DNA of 64,000 bases from CAXMQZ01 sp963719055 (GTDB lineage: Bacteria; Acidobacteriota; Thermoanaerobaculia; Multivoradales; JAHEKO01): NCBI GenBank assembly GCA_963719055.1, contig CAVRAU010000013.1:25344-89343 (forward strand), given 5' to 3'. Both the position numbers and the translations under genes were made by a program. The notes under the pieces were generated by a model that searched no databases, was not told the DNA's origin, and saw only the letters and a list, made by a program, of their open reading frames with translations. Within the stretch, counting starts at the first letter, position 1. Each line of letters opens with the position of its first letter. Shown piece after piece: positions 18,521 through 28,887 of this stretch.

Positions 18521-18542
18521 GAGCGAGGTCGCGCTCGCTCTC
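18519..18542 (+). terminator. Hairpin between convergent genes
   Basis: GAGAGCGAG (18519-18527) pairs perfectly with CTCGCTCTC (18534-18542) around a 6-nt loop, starting inside the aroF stop codon. There is no T-run on either strand, so it is at best a Rho-assisted or bidirectional terminator between aroF and the opposite-strand sortilin-like gene. Confidence 0.5.
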
Positions 18543-18568
18543 CCCATTCCGAGGCTCCTCTCCGACCG

Positions 18569-21500
18569 CTAAGGTGCCTCGCTGACCGGTGGAAAGGCAG
18601 CCACCGCCAGTGGCGGGACCCCAGCGCTATCCATCTGGGCGTTGAGCTCGGGAATCGATTCGTTGAAATAGCGCTGCAGCTCCGCCATCTTCTCCTCGTA
18701 TTCGGACCTCAACTCCTCAAGGAGATCCAGCTGCGCCTGAGTGGGTGCCGCGAACTGATTGTCCACATTGCCGAAGAGGTTGCCGATCTGGTCGGCCAGG
18801 CGAGGGCCTTGGCTCCAGAATGGCTTGCCATCGGCGCGGGTCAAGGAGTCCATCAACGCCTCGCTCGCTTCGTCATGGGCTTTCCAGGCTTGCTCGACCT
18901 CGCTTGGGAGCTCGAGCTCGAGGAGATCCAGGGTCTCCCGTCGGGCCTTCAGCTGCTCGACAACGACATCCAGGCCCCTGAGTCCCGCATTCAGATCCGA
19001 TTGCATATCGCGCAGCTCTCCGGCGACCCGAAACTGGGTCTCCAGATCGGCGGTCGTGACCTCGACCAGGGGATCGATATCGACCTCGACCTGCTGTTCG
19101 TAGACCTCGCTGTCGAGAGTCAGTCGTACCGTATAGGATACCCGGGAGAACCATGGGGCCTCTGGGTCCGCCCCGGAATTCGATGAAGGCCGGATCCGGG
19201 GGGCGACGCTGAAAAGCAGGATCCATGCTCAGATCCCAGGCCACGCGATTGAGACCGGCTTCCTTGCCCAGTTCTTCGCTGTCCAGAGTGCGAATGACGG
19301 TGCTCTTGGAGTCGAGGATCTCGATCTTGAGACGCTCCTCCTGTTTCTCGAGGGACTCCTCGGCGGCCTCGGTCTCCTCCTTGCCTCGGTCTCCTCGGCC
19401 CCGGAGGGGCGTCCAGCTTCTCGGCCAGGTAGTAGGTGATCAGGGCTCCCGACGGCGGATTGGGTGCCTTGTGGGATTTGTCGCCGAGACCGTAGCGGGT
19501 GAACCGGGTCGGAAAGCGCAGTGATTTTCGCACTGGGAAAAGGTGGGCTGCCGCCTCCATCAAGTCCTCGGTCCACTGTTGCAGAGGCGTGGCATCGTCG
19601 AAAATCCACAGCGCTCGGCCATGGGTCCCGAGAATGAGATCGTTCTCGCGTGGATGAATCAAGATGTCGTGAACCGACACCGTGGGGAGATTCTTCAAAT
19701 GGTGGCGGTGCCACTGGCGACCACCATCATAGGTGGCATAGAGACCGAGCTCGGTACCCACCCAGAGCAGGCGGGGGTTCCGAGGATCCTCCCGCAAAGC
19801 CCAGATCCATGCGGACTCGGGGATTCCCTCTGTGCTGACGCGGCGCCAAGTCTGCCCGTAATCTTCAGTCTTGAACAAGTGGGGGCGCAGATCATCGAAC
19901 ATGTGCCGATCGAAACTGGCAAAGGCGGTGCCCGCCGCGGTTCGCGACGGCTCGATATGGGAGACCGGTGAGAACTCGGGTACGCCGGGGAGGTTGCCGA
20001 TCAGGTTGGTCCAATTGGCGCCGGCGTCGCGCGAGATCTGCAGGTTGCCGTCGTCGGTTCCCACCCAGAGCAGGCCCTGTTCGACGGGGGACTCGGCGAA
20101 GCTGATGATGGTGCAGTGGTACTCGGCAGTGGTGTTCTCTTTCCAGGCGGGCCCGCCGGCCTCGCCCTGCTTGTCCGGATCATCGGTGGTGAGATCGGGG
20201 CTGATCTTCTCCCAGGTGTCGCCGAAATCGGTCGGTCTTGAACACCACGTTGCCTGCGAAATAGACGGTCCCGGGGTCATGGGGGGAGGCAACAATGGGA
20301 GCGTTCCAGTTGAATCGGTACTCGAGCTCGCCAACCGGTCCGCCGTCGAATCGCCGCGGCTGGGGACTGACGTCGATTTGCTGTCGCGTCCGCATGTCGG
20401 TGCGTACGATGCCGCCCGCCTGGGACTCGGAAAGGAAGAGATCAACGGTCTGGGGATGGGGAACGACCCAGTAGGCGTCGCCGAAGCTCATCATGCGCCA
20501 ATCGTCCGCGAGAATGCCCGCCGGTTCCCGGGTGCGACTGGGTCCGTACCAGGTGCCATTGTCCTGTAGTCCGCCACCCACGTAGTAGAACGGTTCGCGA
20601 AGGTCGTAAAAGGCTTGATAGAACTGGGCGATGGGCAGATTGCGAATCGGCTCCCAGGTCTTCGCTCGGTCGTAGGAGACGGCGACCCCACCGTCCTGGC
20701 CCTGCCACAGGCGGTCCGGGTTGATGGGATCGATCCACAGCGAATGGTAGTCCACGTGGGTGCTGCGGGAGATTCTGTCGAAGCTCTTGCCGCCGTCGAT
20801 GGAGAGGAAAAGGCGACTGGAGATCGCGTAGACGCGGTTTTCATCGGCGGGATCGACTCGCAAGTCGGTGTAGTAGAGGCCGCGGGAGACGATCTGCACG
20901 TTGTCAGAGACCTTCTCGAAGGTCTCACCCCGATCGTTGGAACGAAACAAGGTGCCTTCATCCGATTCGGCCATGACATAGACCACATTGGGGTTGCTGG
21001 GTGCTACCTTGACGGCGATGCGGCCCACCACTCCACTGGGTAGTCCCTCTTCGAGCTTCTTCCAGGTCGTCCCTCCGTCCACGGACTTCCACACGCCGCC
21101 CTCTTCACTGCCGGTGGTGTGGGTCCAGGGTTTGCGGTCGAAATACCATAGCCCGGCATAGAGAACGTTGGGGTTGGTGGGATCGATATCCAGATCCGAT
21201 ACGCCGTGTCGGTCATCGAGATAGAGGACCTTCTCCCAATTCTGGCCGCCGTCCGTGGAGCGAAAGACACCCCGTTCCTCGTTGGGACCGGAGAAGTGCC
21301 CCATGGCGCCTACAAAGACCACGTCCGGGTCGAGAGACGAGACCACGACCCGGGAGATGTGACGGGTCTCCTCGAGACCCAGATGGGTCCAGGACTGGCC
21401 GGCATCGGTGGATTTGTAGACACCGTTGCCAAAAGAGACGCTGTTGCGAGCGTTGGCCTCACCGCTGCCTGCGTAGATGACTGCGGGATTGGAAGGAGCG

Positions 21501-21799
21501 AGCGCCAAGTCCCCGATGGAGGCGATGGGTTGATCGTCAAAGATGGGCTCGAACGTCAGGCCGCCATCGACAGTCTTCCAGATCCCTCCCGAGGCTGATC
21601 CCACATAGAGAACGTTGGGATTGCCCGGGATGCCTTCCACATCGGCAACCCGGCCGCTCATGTTGACCGGGCCGATGGCTCGCCATTCCAAGTGGTCGAA
21701 GGGTGTCGTTGTTTCTTCAGCATGGGCGATCGTGGCTACCGCCATCCCGAAAATGAGCATCCAGAGGCAGGGCCCCGGCCCGATTCGACGTGATTTCAT
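18569..21799 (-). CDS. Secreted sortilin/VPS10-like BNR-repeat protein (frameshifted)
   Basis: About 1075 residues in all. Signal peptide at the start (MKSRRIGPGPCLWMLIFG...), then many Asp-box/BNR repeats in two stretches: GGIWKTVDGGLTFEPIF, GVYKSTDAGQSWTHLG, GVFRSTDGGQNWEKV, GVWKSVDGGTTWKKLEEG, LFLSIDGGKSFDRI and LFKTEDYGQTWRRVS. This makes it a large double propeller of the sortilin-like/photosystem II stability factor type seen in many Acidobacteria. The C-terminal ~150 residues (LRGLDVVVEQLKARRE...) are helical with coiled-coil character. Frame shifts occur near 20233, 19400 and 19150-19000. A strong Shine-Dalgarno AGGAGGGG precedes the ATG at 21799. It may bind or degrade secreted proteins or glycans; the enzymatic role is unproven. 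Confidence 0.82.
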
Positions 21800-22013
21800 T
21801 TTGGATTCCCCTCCTGGACAGTTCAGATCAGGTGCTGATGCTAACAGCTCAGATTTCCCCCCGGTCGGCCGCGAGGGTCGATCGGGCAATCTGCCTGTTC
21901 AGAAGCATGACGAGGCTCTGTTAACTGATCCACTGAAAGGACTTAAGAGATAGTGCAGACTGTGCAGAGCGGAGAGTTCGACGGAGCGCGGTGACAGGCG
22001 CGACGGGTCCCTC

Positions 22014-22412
22014 ATGGAGAGAAGGAAATTCAGCCGGCTGCTCAAGATGAACTCGCGGCTGGGCGGTCTCGCGATGGGTGTGCTCGTTCTCGTGGCTTGC
22101 CCCGAAGTCCAGGTGACGGCACCGCCCCTGCTGCGTGGTACGTGGGTCGCACAGAGTGAGCTCTACGATGGCCGGGTGATGGAGATCGGGCGCCAGGAGA
22201 TCGTTTTCGATTCGGGCGCTGGAGAGCTTGCCACCCATCAGATACGGGGTGTTCGGACGGAGAGATTGGAAAGCCAAACGCGATTCGCCCTCGACTATGT
22301 GATGGAGAATGGTGGGGAGTACCGGTTGCACTTGATCATCGATCACGAGAGCGGGCAGCTGCGGTTGGCGGGTCGCCAGCAGGTCGTGTGGAAGAGGGAG
22401 GCGACCGGATGA
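22014..22412 (+). CDS. Small predicted lipoprotein of unknown function
   Basis: 132 residues, not assigned to a family. A hydrophobic stretch (GGLAMGVLVLVAC) ending in the lipobox-like LVAC suggests lipidation at the cysteine. The mature part has alternating beta-type sequence (TWVAQSELYDGRVMEIG, LRLAGRQQVVWKR), consistent with a small beta domain. ATG at 22014 is used; an internal ATG at 22047 would give a more compact signal peptide. It lies 214 bp from the divergent sortilin-like gene. Its stop overlaps the pseudopilin start as ATGA, so it probably belongs to the same envelope-related unit. Confidence 0.6.
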   Translation: MERRKFSRLLKMNSRLGGLAMGVLVLVACPEVQVTAPPLLRGTWVAQSELYDGRVMEIGRQEIVFDSGAGELATHQIRGVRTERLESQTRFALDYVMENGGEYRLHLIIDHESGQLRLAGRQQVVWKREATG

Positions 22413-22864
22413 GGCTTTGCCGACGGCATGGCTTTACCCTCATCGAGGTGCTGCTCGTCGTGGCACTGATCGGCATCATCGGTGCGATAGTCGTGCCGAC
22501 CTTCTTGAACATCCTCCGTCAGGCCTCCATCAGGCGTGTGATCTCGGATATCGAGGCGATCGGATTCGAGATCGAGAACTTCGAGCAGTGGCAAGAGCGC
22601 TGGCCCGAGAGCCTTGACGAGTTGGATGGCGGTCCGTATATCGATCGGTGGGGCAACCCCTATCAGTATCTGCCCAGTACCTCAAAGAAGTGGAACGGCA
22701 AAAGGCGTCGGGACCGCTTCATCGTGCCCCTGAATTCCGACTTCGATCTCTACAGTATGGGTCCGGATGGAGAGAGTCGAGCTCCCCTGACCGCCAGGTG
22801 GAGCTGGGATGACATTGTCCGGGCCAATGACGGTCTCTTCGTTGGACCCGCGAATGAGTTCTAG
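22409..22864 (+). CDS. Type II secretion/type IV pilin-like major pseudopilin (GspG-like)
   Basis: 151 residues. It starts MRLCRRHGFTLIEVLLVVAL, a classic prepilin leader cleaved by PilD after Gly with the conserved Glu5 of the mature form, followed by the long hydrophobic helix ALIGIIGAIVVPTFL. The C-terminal globular part has DRWGNPYQYLPS and DFDLYSMGPDG, matching the GspG structural core and its Ca-binding loop. No other secretion or pilus genes are in the window, so it is an orphan pseudopilin gene or lies apart from its apparatus. It is coupled to the upstream lipoprotein gene by ATGA and overlaps the HD-GYP gene start by 11 bp. Confidence 0.88.
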   Translation: MRLCRRHGFTLIEVLLVVALIGIIGAIVVPTFLNILRQASIRRVISDIEAIGFEIENFEQWQERWPESLDELDGGPYIDRWGNPYQYLPSTSKKWNGKRRRDRFIVPLNSDFDLYSMGPDGESRAPLTARWSWDDIVRANDGLFVGPANEF

Positions 22865-25154
22865 CTTGCGTCCCGGTTCCACGTTTCTGAACACCAAGCT
22901 CGGGCGGCGAATGTTCCTGCTCTTCGCGGGCTGTGCCCTGCTGCCGATTCTCGGATTGGCCCTGATCTCCTACAGCTCTGTCCATCAGGAGCTATTCCAT
23001 CAGGCAGAGGATCGTCTCGCCGATACCAGCAAGTCGTTGGCCATGGGTATTTTGGAGCGTTTGGCAGTTCTGGATGCCGAGCTGCAGATCGTCGCGGCCC
23101 GACTGGATGCACCATCCAGCATAGAGAAGACTCCGGCCAGATCGGTTCTTGGCGAGGATCTCTCGAGCCGCTTTCGCAGCATCGTGGTCAGTAGCGAAAG
23201 CAGCAGGACGGAAGTCGTGTTGGGGAGGAGCATGAGCTCACCGGCATTGAGCTCGGAAGAGATCGCCCACCTCGAAACCGGTCGCCCTCTGCTGAAGATC
23301 GTGAGCGAGGCGCAACAATCCTCGCGGATTCTGCTGGGCAGGAAATCAGGATTCGTGGGCGAGGCTCCGCTGCTGATCTGGGGTGAAATCGAGCCCACCT
23401 ATCTCTGGTGGGGCGCAGGTCTGGAAAGCACCTTGCCGGCTGGAAACGAGCTCGTTGTATTGGATTCGAGTCGGGGTTTGCCGATGCACAGCACACTCTC
23501 TGGGGCGCAGGCTCTGCCGGAGTCGACAGTCGCTGAGATCAGTCGGGGATCGCACGAAGGCATCTCCTGGCAGGCTGGCGATACTCGGTTTCTTGGCCAC
23601 TACCGTCTGGTGTACCTGCGCCCGGCATTCCTATATCCGAGCTTGACTCTGGTGGTGAGTAAGCCGAAAGAGCTTGTGACCAGGCCTCTTGCCAGTTTCA
23701 AGAGGGCCTTTCTGGGGGTCGTGGTGGCGACTCTCCTGGTAGTCATGCTGCTGAGTCTGCGACAGATTCGGTCGAGTCTGATTCCACTCGAGAAGCTGCG
23801 TCAAGGAACGCGAAGGGTCGCTGCTGGAGACTTCGGAGTCTCCGTCTCTGTGGAGACCGAGGACGAATTCGCCGAGTTGGCCAGTTCCTTCAACTCCATG
23901 GCCACCAGCCTCGAGCGCCAGTTCGAGACCCTCAAGTCGCTGAACGAGCTACAGCAGAGTGTTCTGGGGGCTCTCAAGATCGACCGCCTGGTCACCACGG
24001 TTCTGGAACAGTTCGGTCGTGTTTTCCCCTGCGAGCAGGTCTCGGTCTGTGTCATGAATCCCGATCGAGCCCGGTCCGGCCTGATCTATCACGAGAGGAA
24101 ATCGCCGATTCAGTCGGCAGCGGTAGAGCTGATCGAGCTTGCCATCCCCGAGATCGCCGCTTTCGACGCCAATCGGCATCACCTGGTGGTGAACGTGTCC
24201 GAGGGTGAGCCGAGCTTCATACCGCGGGGTCCGAGAGCGGAGGGCCTGACCGTGATCGCCTTTCCCGCTTTCCTGGAGGATGAGCTGGCGGTGGTTGTCG
24301 CTGCCAACTGCCGTGACAGATCTGTCCTGTCAGATCGAGATTTCGATGCTGCTCGTCAAGTGACCGATCAGGTGGCGATTGGCCTGGTCAATACGCGGCT
24401 GGTTCACGAGTTGGACAATCTCAACTGGAGTATGCTCTCGACGCTGGCGCGTGCCATCGATGTGCGATCCCATTGGACGATGGGTCACACCGAGCGTGTC
24501 ACCCAGCTGGCTCGCCAGATCGGCAAGGCCATGGATCTGCCGAAGGACCGGTTGGACAGACTCCATCGTGGTGCCTTGCTTCACGATATCGGCAAGATCG
24601 GAATCCGGTCCGAGGTGCTGGACAAGGCGAGTTCCTTGACCGCGGAGGAGAGGGCCGAGATTCGCGAGCACGTTCGTCTCGGAGCCCGAATCATCGAGCC
24701 GATTCCGGCGTTGGCGCCTGTCATCCCCATCGTGCTCCACCATCACGAATGGTTCAATGGCGACGGGTATCCGGCCGGTCTGGCCGGCAACGAGATCTGT
24801 CTCGAGGCAAGAGTCCTGGCCGTCGCGGACTGCTATGACGCTCTGCGGTCGCCGCGGCCGTACCGGGACGCCCTCGGTCACGAAGAAGTCATGGAGGACA
24901 TCCAGGACGGTAGCGGCAAGCAGTTCGAACCGCAGATCGTCGAGACCTTTGTCAGGCTCATGGAAAGAGCCGGCCAACCGCGCCCTACCGGCGCGGCCGT
25001 AGCCGACCCCTGCCCAGTGCTCGGGTCGCTAGTTGAAGCTCAAGAGCTCGACATCGAAGACCAGCATGCCCTTGGGCGCGCCTTCCTTTCCCTGGTAGGC
25101 CAGCTTCTCGGGAATCCAGAAACGTCGCTTCTCACCCAAGACCATCAGCTGTAG
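22854..25154 (+). CDS. Membrane sensor with HAMP, GAF and HD-GYP domains (cyclic di-GMP phosphodiesterase)
   Basis: 766 residues as read. TM1 (FLLFAGCALLPILGLALIS) and TM2 (near residue 285, LGVVVATLLVVMLLSL) flank a ~230-residue periplasmic sensor region. HAMP follows (QGTRRVAAGDFGVSVSV), then a GAF domain (~370-530) and HD-GYP: LLHDIGKIG for the HD pair, HHHEWFNGDGYPAGL for HHE and GYP. It should hydrolyse c-di-GMP at the membrane in response to an outside signal. The last ~50 residues read antisense through the FKBP gene and look non-native: a one-base shift would end translation at a TAG at 25000-25002, right after a hairpin. The start ATG overlaps the pseudopilin stop, suggesting a functional link. 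Confidence 0.88.
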   Translation: MSSSLRPGSTFLNTKLGRRMFLLFAGCALLPILGLALISYSSVHQELFHQAEDRLADTSKSLAMGILERLAVLDAELQIVAARLDAPSSIEKTPARSVLGEDLSSRFRSIVVSSESSRTEVVLGRSMSSPALSSEEIAHLETGRPLLKIVSEAQQSSRILLGRKSGFVGEAPLLIWGEIEPTYLWWGAGLESTLPAGNELVVLDSSRGLPMHSTLSGAQALPESTVAEISRGSHEGISWQAGDTRFLGHYRLVYLRPAFLYPSLTLVVSKPKELVTRPLASFKRAFLGVVVATLLVVMLLSLRQIRSSLIPLEKLRQGTRRVAAGDFGVSVSVETEDEFAELASSFNSMATSLERQFETLKSLNELQQSVLGALKIDRLVTTVLEQFGRVFPCEQVSVCVMNPDRARSGLIYHERKSPIQSAAVELIELAIPEIAAFDANRHHLVVNVSEGEPSFIPRGPRAEGLTVIAFPAFLEDELAVVVAANCRDRSVLSDRDFDAARQVTDQVAIGLVNTRLVHELDNLNWSMLSTLARAIDVRSHWTMGHTERVTQLARQIGKAMDLPKDRLDRLHRGALLHDIGKIGIRSEVLDKASSLTAEERAEIREHVRLGARIIEPIPALAPVIPIVLHHHEWFNGDGYPAGLAGNEICLEARVLAVADCYDALRSPRPYRDALGHEEVMEDIQDGSGKQFEPQIVETFVRLMERAGQPRPTGAAVADPCPVLGSLVEAQELDIEDQHALGRAFLSLVGQLLGNPETSLLTQDHQL
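24978..24996 (+). terminator. GC-rich hairpin at the end of the HD-GYP gene
   Basis: CCGCGCC (24978-24984) pairs with GGCGCGG (24990-24996) around a CTACC loop. It lies between two convergent genes, where a terminator is expected, though the current reading frame of the HD-GYP gene runs through it. There is no T-run. Confidence 0.4.
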
Positions 25155-25850
25155 ACCCTCGGTCCAGCCGGCAATGACCCGATCGAGGGGAAAGGTCGCT
25201 GGTTGGCCTCTCATGACCGAGCTGTCGAACATCTGGCCATCGGTGGTCCAACCGCTGTAGTGAACGGTGACCTCGCTGCTTCTCCTCGGATGATCGGTGC
25301 CGGTCCCAGCCTGCAGCACCTTGCTGGCGAGACCCGATTTGGTGACCTCCGCATCCTGGGGTGGAGCGGCGACGTCCTCCGGCACTGCGGGCGGTGCGGG
25401 TTTCTTTTGCAAGGCGAGAAGCTCGACGTCGAAGACCAGCATGCCCTTGGGCGCGCCCTCCCTACCCTGATAGGCCAGAGCCTCCGGAATCCAGAAGCGT
25501 CGTTTCTCGCCGACGACCATGAGCTGCAGGCCTTCGGTCCAACCCACAATGACCCGGTCCAGGGGGAGACCGACGGGTTCGCCGCGGGCTACGGAGCTGT
25601 CGAACATGTTGCCGTCGGTGGTCCAGCCCGTGTAGTGCACCTTGACAATATCGCTGCGTGCAGGGTGCTCGTCTCCAGTACCTTCCTGGAGGATCTTGAA
25701 GGCTAGACCCGACTCGGTCACCTCGGCGTCGGCCGGAGGTGCGGCCACGTCGTCGGGGGCCGGGATACTGTCTTGAGCGAGGGTCGTGGGCGTCATGGCG
25801 ATGAATCCTAGAAGGAAAACGGTGAGTCCGGTATAGAGGGATTTCTTCAT
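25029..25850 (-). CDS. Secreted tandem FKBP-type peptidyl-prolyl isomerase
   Basis: 273 residues with a signal peptide (LTVFLLGFIAMTPTTLA) and two complete FKBP domains in series, about 40-150 and 165-273. Each has VHYTGW/VHYSGWTTDG, MFDSSV, the active-site strand VGW/AGWTEGLQLM, EKRRFWIPE and the C-terminal GMLVFDVELL. The two domains are nearly identical in sequence and about 125 codons apart, pointing to a recent internal duplication. Predicted role: periplasmic or outer-membrane protein folding. ATG at 25850 directly precedes the signal peptide. The gene is convergent with, and as read overlaps, the HD-GYP gene. Confidence 0.92.
   Translation of the reverse strand: MKKSLYTGLTVFLLGFIAMTPTTLAQDSIPAPDDVAAPPADAEVTESGLAFKILQEGTGDEHPARSDIVKVHYTGWTTDGNMFDSSVARGEPVGLPLDRVIVGWTEGLQLMVVGEKRRFWIPEALAYQGREGAPKGMLVFDVELLALQKKPAPPAVPEDVAAPPQDAEVTKSGLASKVLQAGTGTDHPRRSSEVTVHYSGWTTDGQMFDSSVMRGQPATFPLDRVIAGWTEGLQLMVLGEKRRFWIPEKLAYQGKEGAPKGMLVFDVELLSFN
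25047..25382 (-). repeat. FKBP-domain direct repeat, C-terminal copy
   Basis: Nucleotide-level duplicate of 25422-25757, offset by 375 bp (125 codons). Stretches such as GAAGACCAGCATGCCCTTGG are identical between the copies. Confidence 0.75.
25422..25757 (-). repeat. FKBP-domain direct repeat, N-terminal copy
   Basis: Partner of the repeat at 25047-25382. The shared blocks cover the whole domain plus the linker that begins DVAAPP in both copies, so the duplicated unit includes the linker. Confidence 0.75.
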
Positions 25851-25969
25851 AGTGCGCGTAAGATATCGCGCACATTCCATTCGGGCAAACCGGGCACGAA
25901 AGTCGATGTGCTACTGGACCTCAGGAGAACGATATACACTCCCGGTAGCGAATTGATCCGGAGAACGTC

Positions 25970-26200
25970 ATGAAGATTCTTGGAGCAGCCCTGGCCGTCG
26001 TGCTGATCGGAGCGGCCTATGTGACCTGGGGGATTACCTGGCCGAGTGTCTTGGCGGCCGGTCTGGTGGGGATCGTGTTGAGTCAGGCCATGCACGCGAC
26101 GGGCTGGCGAGAGGTTCTGACCACAGCCGGAGCCATCTGTCTGGCGGCGGCGGGTGTCGGGGCCTTCATCCTCCTGATCCAGATGTTCCTGGCCGGCTAG
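25970..26200 (+). CDS. Small hydrophobic membrane protein, function unknown
   Basis: 76 residues, not recognised as a named family. Three hydrophobic segments are visible (ILGAALAVVLIGAAYVTWG, WPSVLAAGLVGIVLSQA and AGAICLAAAGVGAFILLI), with a single polar loop HATGWREV between the second and third. The start ATG follows GGAGAACGTC at a reasonable distance. It is divergent from the FKBP gene (119-bp gap, shared promoter region) and 59 bp upstream of the PIG-L gene. Confidence 0.6.
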   Translation: MKILGAALAVVLIGAAYVTWGITWPSVLAAGLVGIVLSQAMHATGWREVLTTAGAICLAAAGVGAFILLIQMFLAG

Positions 26201-26259
26201 GCTGGAAGTCGAAGTCCCGGAAGAGGCCGAGACTCCGCACGAGGGTAGAATCGCCCTCC

Positions 26260-28887
26260 ATGCGCTTCCCACTCACGATTCTCCTGGCGGCCCTGTGGAC
26301 TTCCACGGCCGTCGCCCAACCTCTCGCTTCTTGGCCGACTCGCCGCTCGAGCCAGCGTCCACCGGTGGTCTGCAGGTCGTTGAAAGGGCGCTGGTCAAGC
26401 TCTCCACCCACCGGCGTCTGCTGGTCGTCGGCGCTCACCCCGATGATGAAGACACGACTTTGCTGGCCTTCGTAGGTACCGGTCTTGGTGGGGAAGCCGC
26501 GTATCTTTCTCTGTCGCGGGGCGAAGGCGGGCAGAATCTGATCGGAACGGAGCTGGGGATCGGTCTGGGTCTGATTCGGACCGGTGAGCTCGTAGCGGCA
26601 CGACAAATCGAGGGCACCCACCAGTTCTTCACCAGAGCCTATGACTTCGGCTACACGCGGTCCCTGACCGAGACTTTCGACCGCTGGCCCCGTGCCATCC
26701 TCCTCGAGGATGCCGTGCGTGCGGTGCGCCGCTTCAAACCGCAGGTGGTCGTCGCCGTCTTTCCCGGCAATAGCCGAGCCGGGCACGGCCAGCACCAGGC
26801 TTCCGGAGTGATCGCGGAGGAGATCTTCGAAGTCGCATGGAGAGCCCGATCGATTCCCCGAGCTGACGGCGGCAGGTCTGCCGCCTTGGCAGCCTCGAGT
26901 GCTCTATCGAAGAGTCTGGCGCGGTCGCGAGGAAGCTTCGTTGGAGTTTCCCCTGGATCAGATCGATCCGTTCAGCGGGCGCTCGGTGCTGCAGACCGCG
27001 GGTGCCAGTCGCAGCATGCACCGGTCCCAGGATATGGGTACCCTGCAGAGGCTGGGCAGCCGGCCAGGGGGGCTGATCTGGGTAGCGGGCGAGGCGGCGT
27101 TGGCAGCCGACGAGGTCTTTGGCGGCATCGACACGAGCCTCGCTGCAATCGCCGATCTCCTGCCGGCGGGGCCATTGCGAGATCAGGTGCGTGAACAGCT
27201 CGACGCGGTTGCGACGCTTGCCGAGGATAGCCGCGAGGTGCTGTCGCCGTCCCATATGGCCGCGGTGGTGCCGGCCTTGGCTCGCATCACTGACGGACTC
27301 GGGGCTTCGCTGGCAGCGGTCGCGAACGCCGGTGGAGATGCGCGTCACGCGGCCGTGTTGGATTTGCTTTCGGAGAAGCGCCAGGCTGCGACTCTGGCCC
27401 TGGCCGCCGCCGCCGGTGTCGCTGTCGATGCGGTGGCAGATCGTGAGACGGTCGCCATCGGCGAGTCGCTGGTGGTCACGGCAACCGTCTGGAACAGCGG
27501 CGATCAAAGCGTCGATGTCGAGGCGGTGGGTGTCGAGTCCCGGGATGGCTGGCAAGTCTCCTCGCAGACGAGAGCGGAGGGGGATGAAGGGGTCTCGGGT
27601 CTCGAGCAATGGGATTTCGAGGTTCGTGTGCCGAAGACCAGCACCCCGACCATGCCCTATTTTCTCGAGCACCCTCTGGACGGCGACCTCTACGACTGGG
27701 ACTCGGCGGATCTGCGGCAGATCTCGGTGAGCCGTCTGCAGCGAGCCCCGGCAGTGGCGGTCTTTGACCTGCGAATCGCCGGTGCACCGGTAGCGATCGA
27801 GAGAGAGGTCGTTTATCGCCGCAGGGATCAGGCGAGAGGTGAGGTCCGTCTACCCATTCGCGCCTTGCCCGAAATCGAGGTCGTGATGACACCCGAGCTG
27901 CTCCTTTGGCCGGTTGGAGGCGACCGACGACGTGAAGTCGAGGTGCTGGTGCGGTCTCACGCATCGGGACCGGTGGTTGGTTTGCTGGAGCTGGCGGCCG
28001 GTGAAGCCACCTGGCCACGCCTGGCAGCCAAGGAGTTTCAGATCGATGAGCCGGGAGGTCAGCAGATTCTCAGGATCGAGCTCGAGGCTCCGGAGGTGAT
28101 ACCCGCCGGCCGAATCGGTTGGACCGCTATGGCGAGGATGAAGAATGGTGCCGGGTACGGTGCGGCCTACCCGGTGGTGAGCTATCCGCACATCCGGCCC
28201 CTCACCCTACCGGTTCCCGCCCGTATCGATATCCAAATGCTGGATCTGAAGCTGCCCGAGGTGAGCCGCATCGGGTATGTCCGTGGAGCCTCGGATCGTG
28301 TTCCGGAGATCCTCCAGGAGATCGGTCTGCCGCTTCAGATGCTGACCGCGGGTGATCTGCGGGCGGCCGATCTGTCGCGCTTCGACGCCATCGTGGTGGG
28401 CAGTCGGGCCTACGAGACCGATCCGGTGCTGACCGAGACCAACAATCGATTGCTCGACTACGTGGAGGACGGTGGTCTGCTGGTGGTTCAGTACCAGCAG
28501 TATCAATTTGTCCGCGGCGGTTTTGCACCCCTGCTGCTGGAGATCGGCCGGCCACACGGTCGGGTGACCGATGAGACGGCTCGCGTCGAGGTGCTGCGTC
28601 CCGAGCATCCAGTGTTCAACGTCCCCAATCGCATCACGCCGGCGGACTGGATGGGATGGGTACAGGAGCGGGGCCTCTATTTCGCCTCCGAATGGGACTC
28701 CGCGTTCACCCCCTTGTTGTCGCTGCAGGATGAGGGGCAACCGATCGAGAGGGGAGCTCTGCTGGTAGCGAATGTGGGCAAGGGCATCTACGTCTATACG
28801 GGCCTGTCGTTCTTCCGCCAGCTGCCGGCGGGAGTTCCAGGGGCTATTCGCCTTTTCGTCAATCTGTTGTCGATGGAGAGATCATGA
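26260..28887 (+). CDS. Secreted PIG-L family deacetylase, long form (two frameshifts)
   Basis: About 875 residues. After a signal peptide (FPLTILLAALWTSTAVA) the N-terminal third is a PIG-L/LmbE zinc deacetylase domain: VVGAHPDDEDTTLLAF is the metal-binding AHPDD motif, with SRGEGGQN and RAGHGQHQASG supplying the second metal-ligand His. The remainder has beta-rich domains (VVTATVWNSGDQSVDVEAVGV, an NPCBM/CARDB-like strand pattern) and a C-terminal alpha/beta segment (FDAIVVGSRAYETDP, VEDGGLLVVQYQQ) like class I glutamine-amidotransferase-type folds. Long forms like this act on secreted or cell-wall sugars by analogy; the substrate is unknown. Frames change near 26320 and 26880. The stop overlaps the next start as ATGA. 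Confidence 0.8.
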
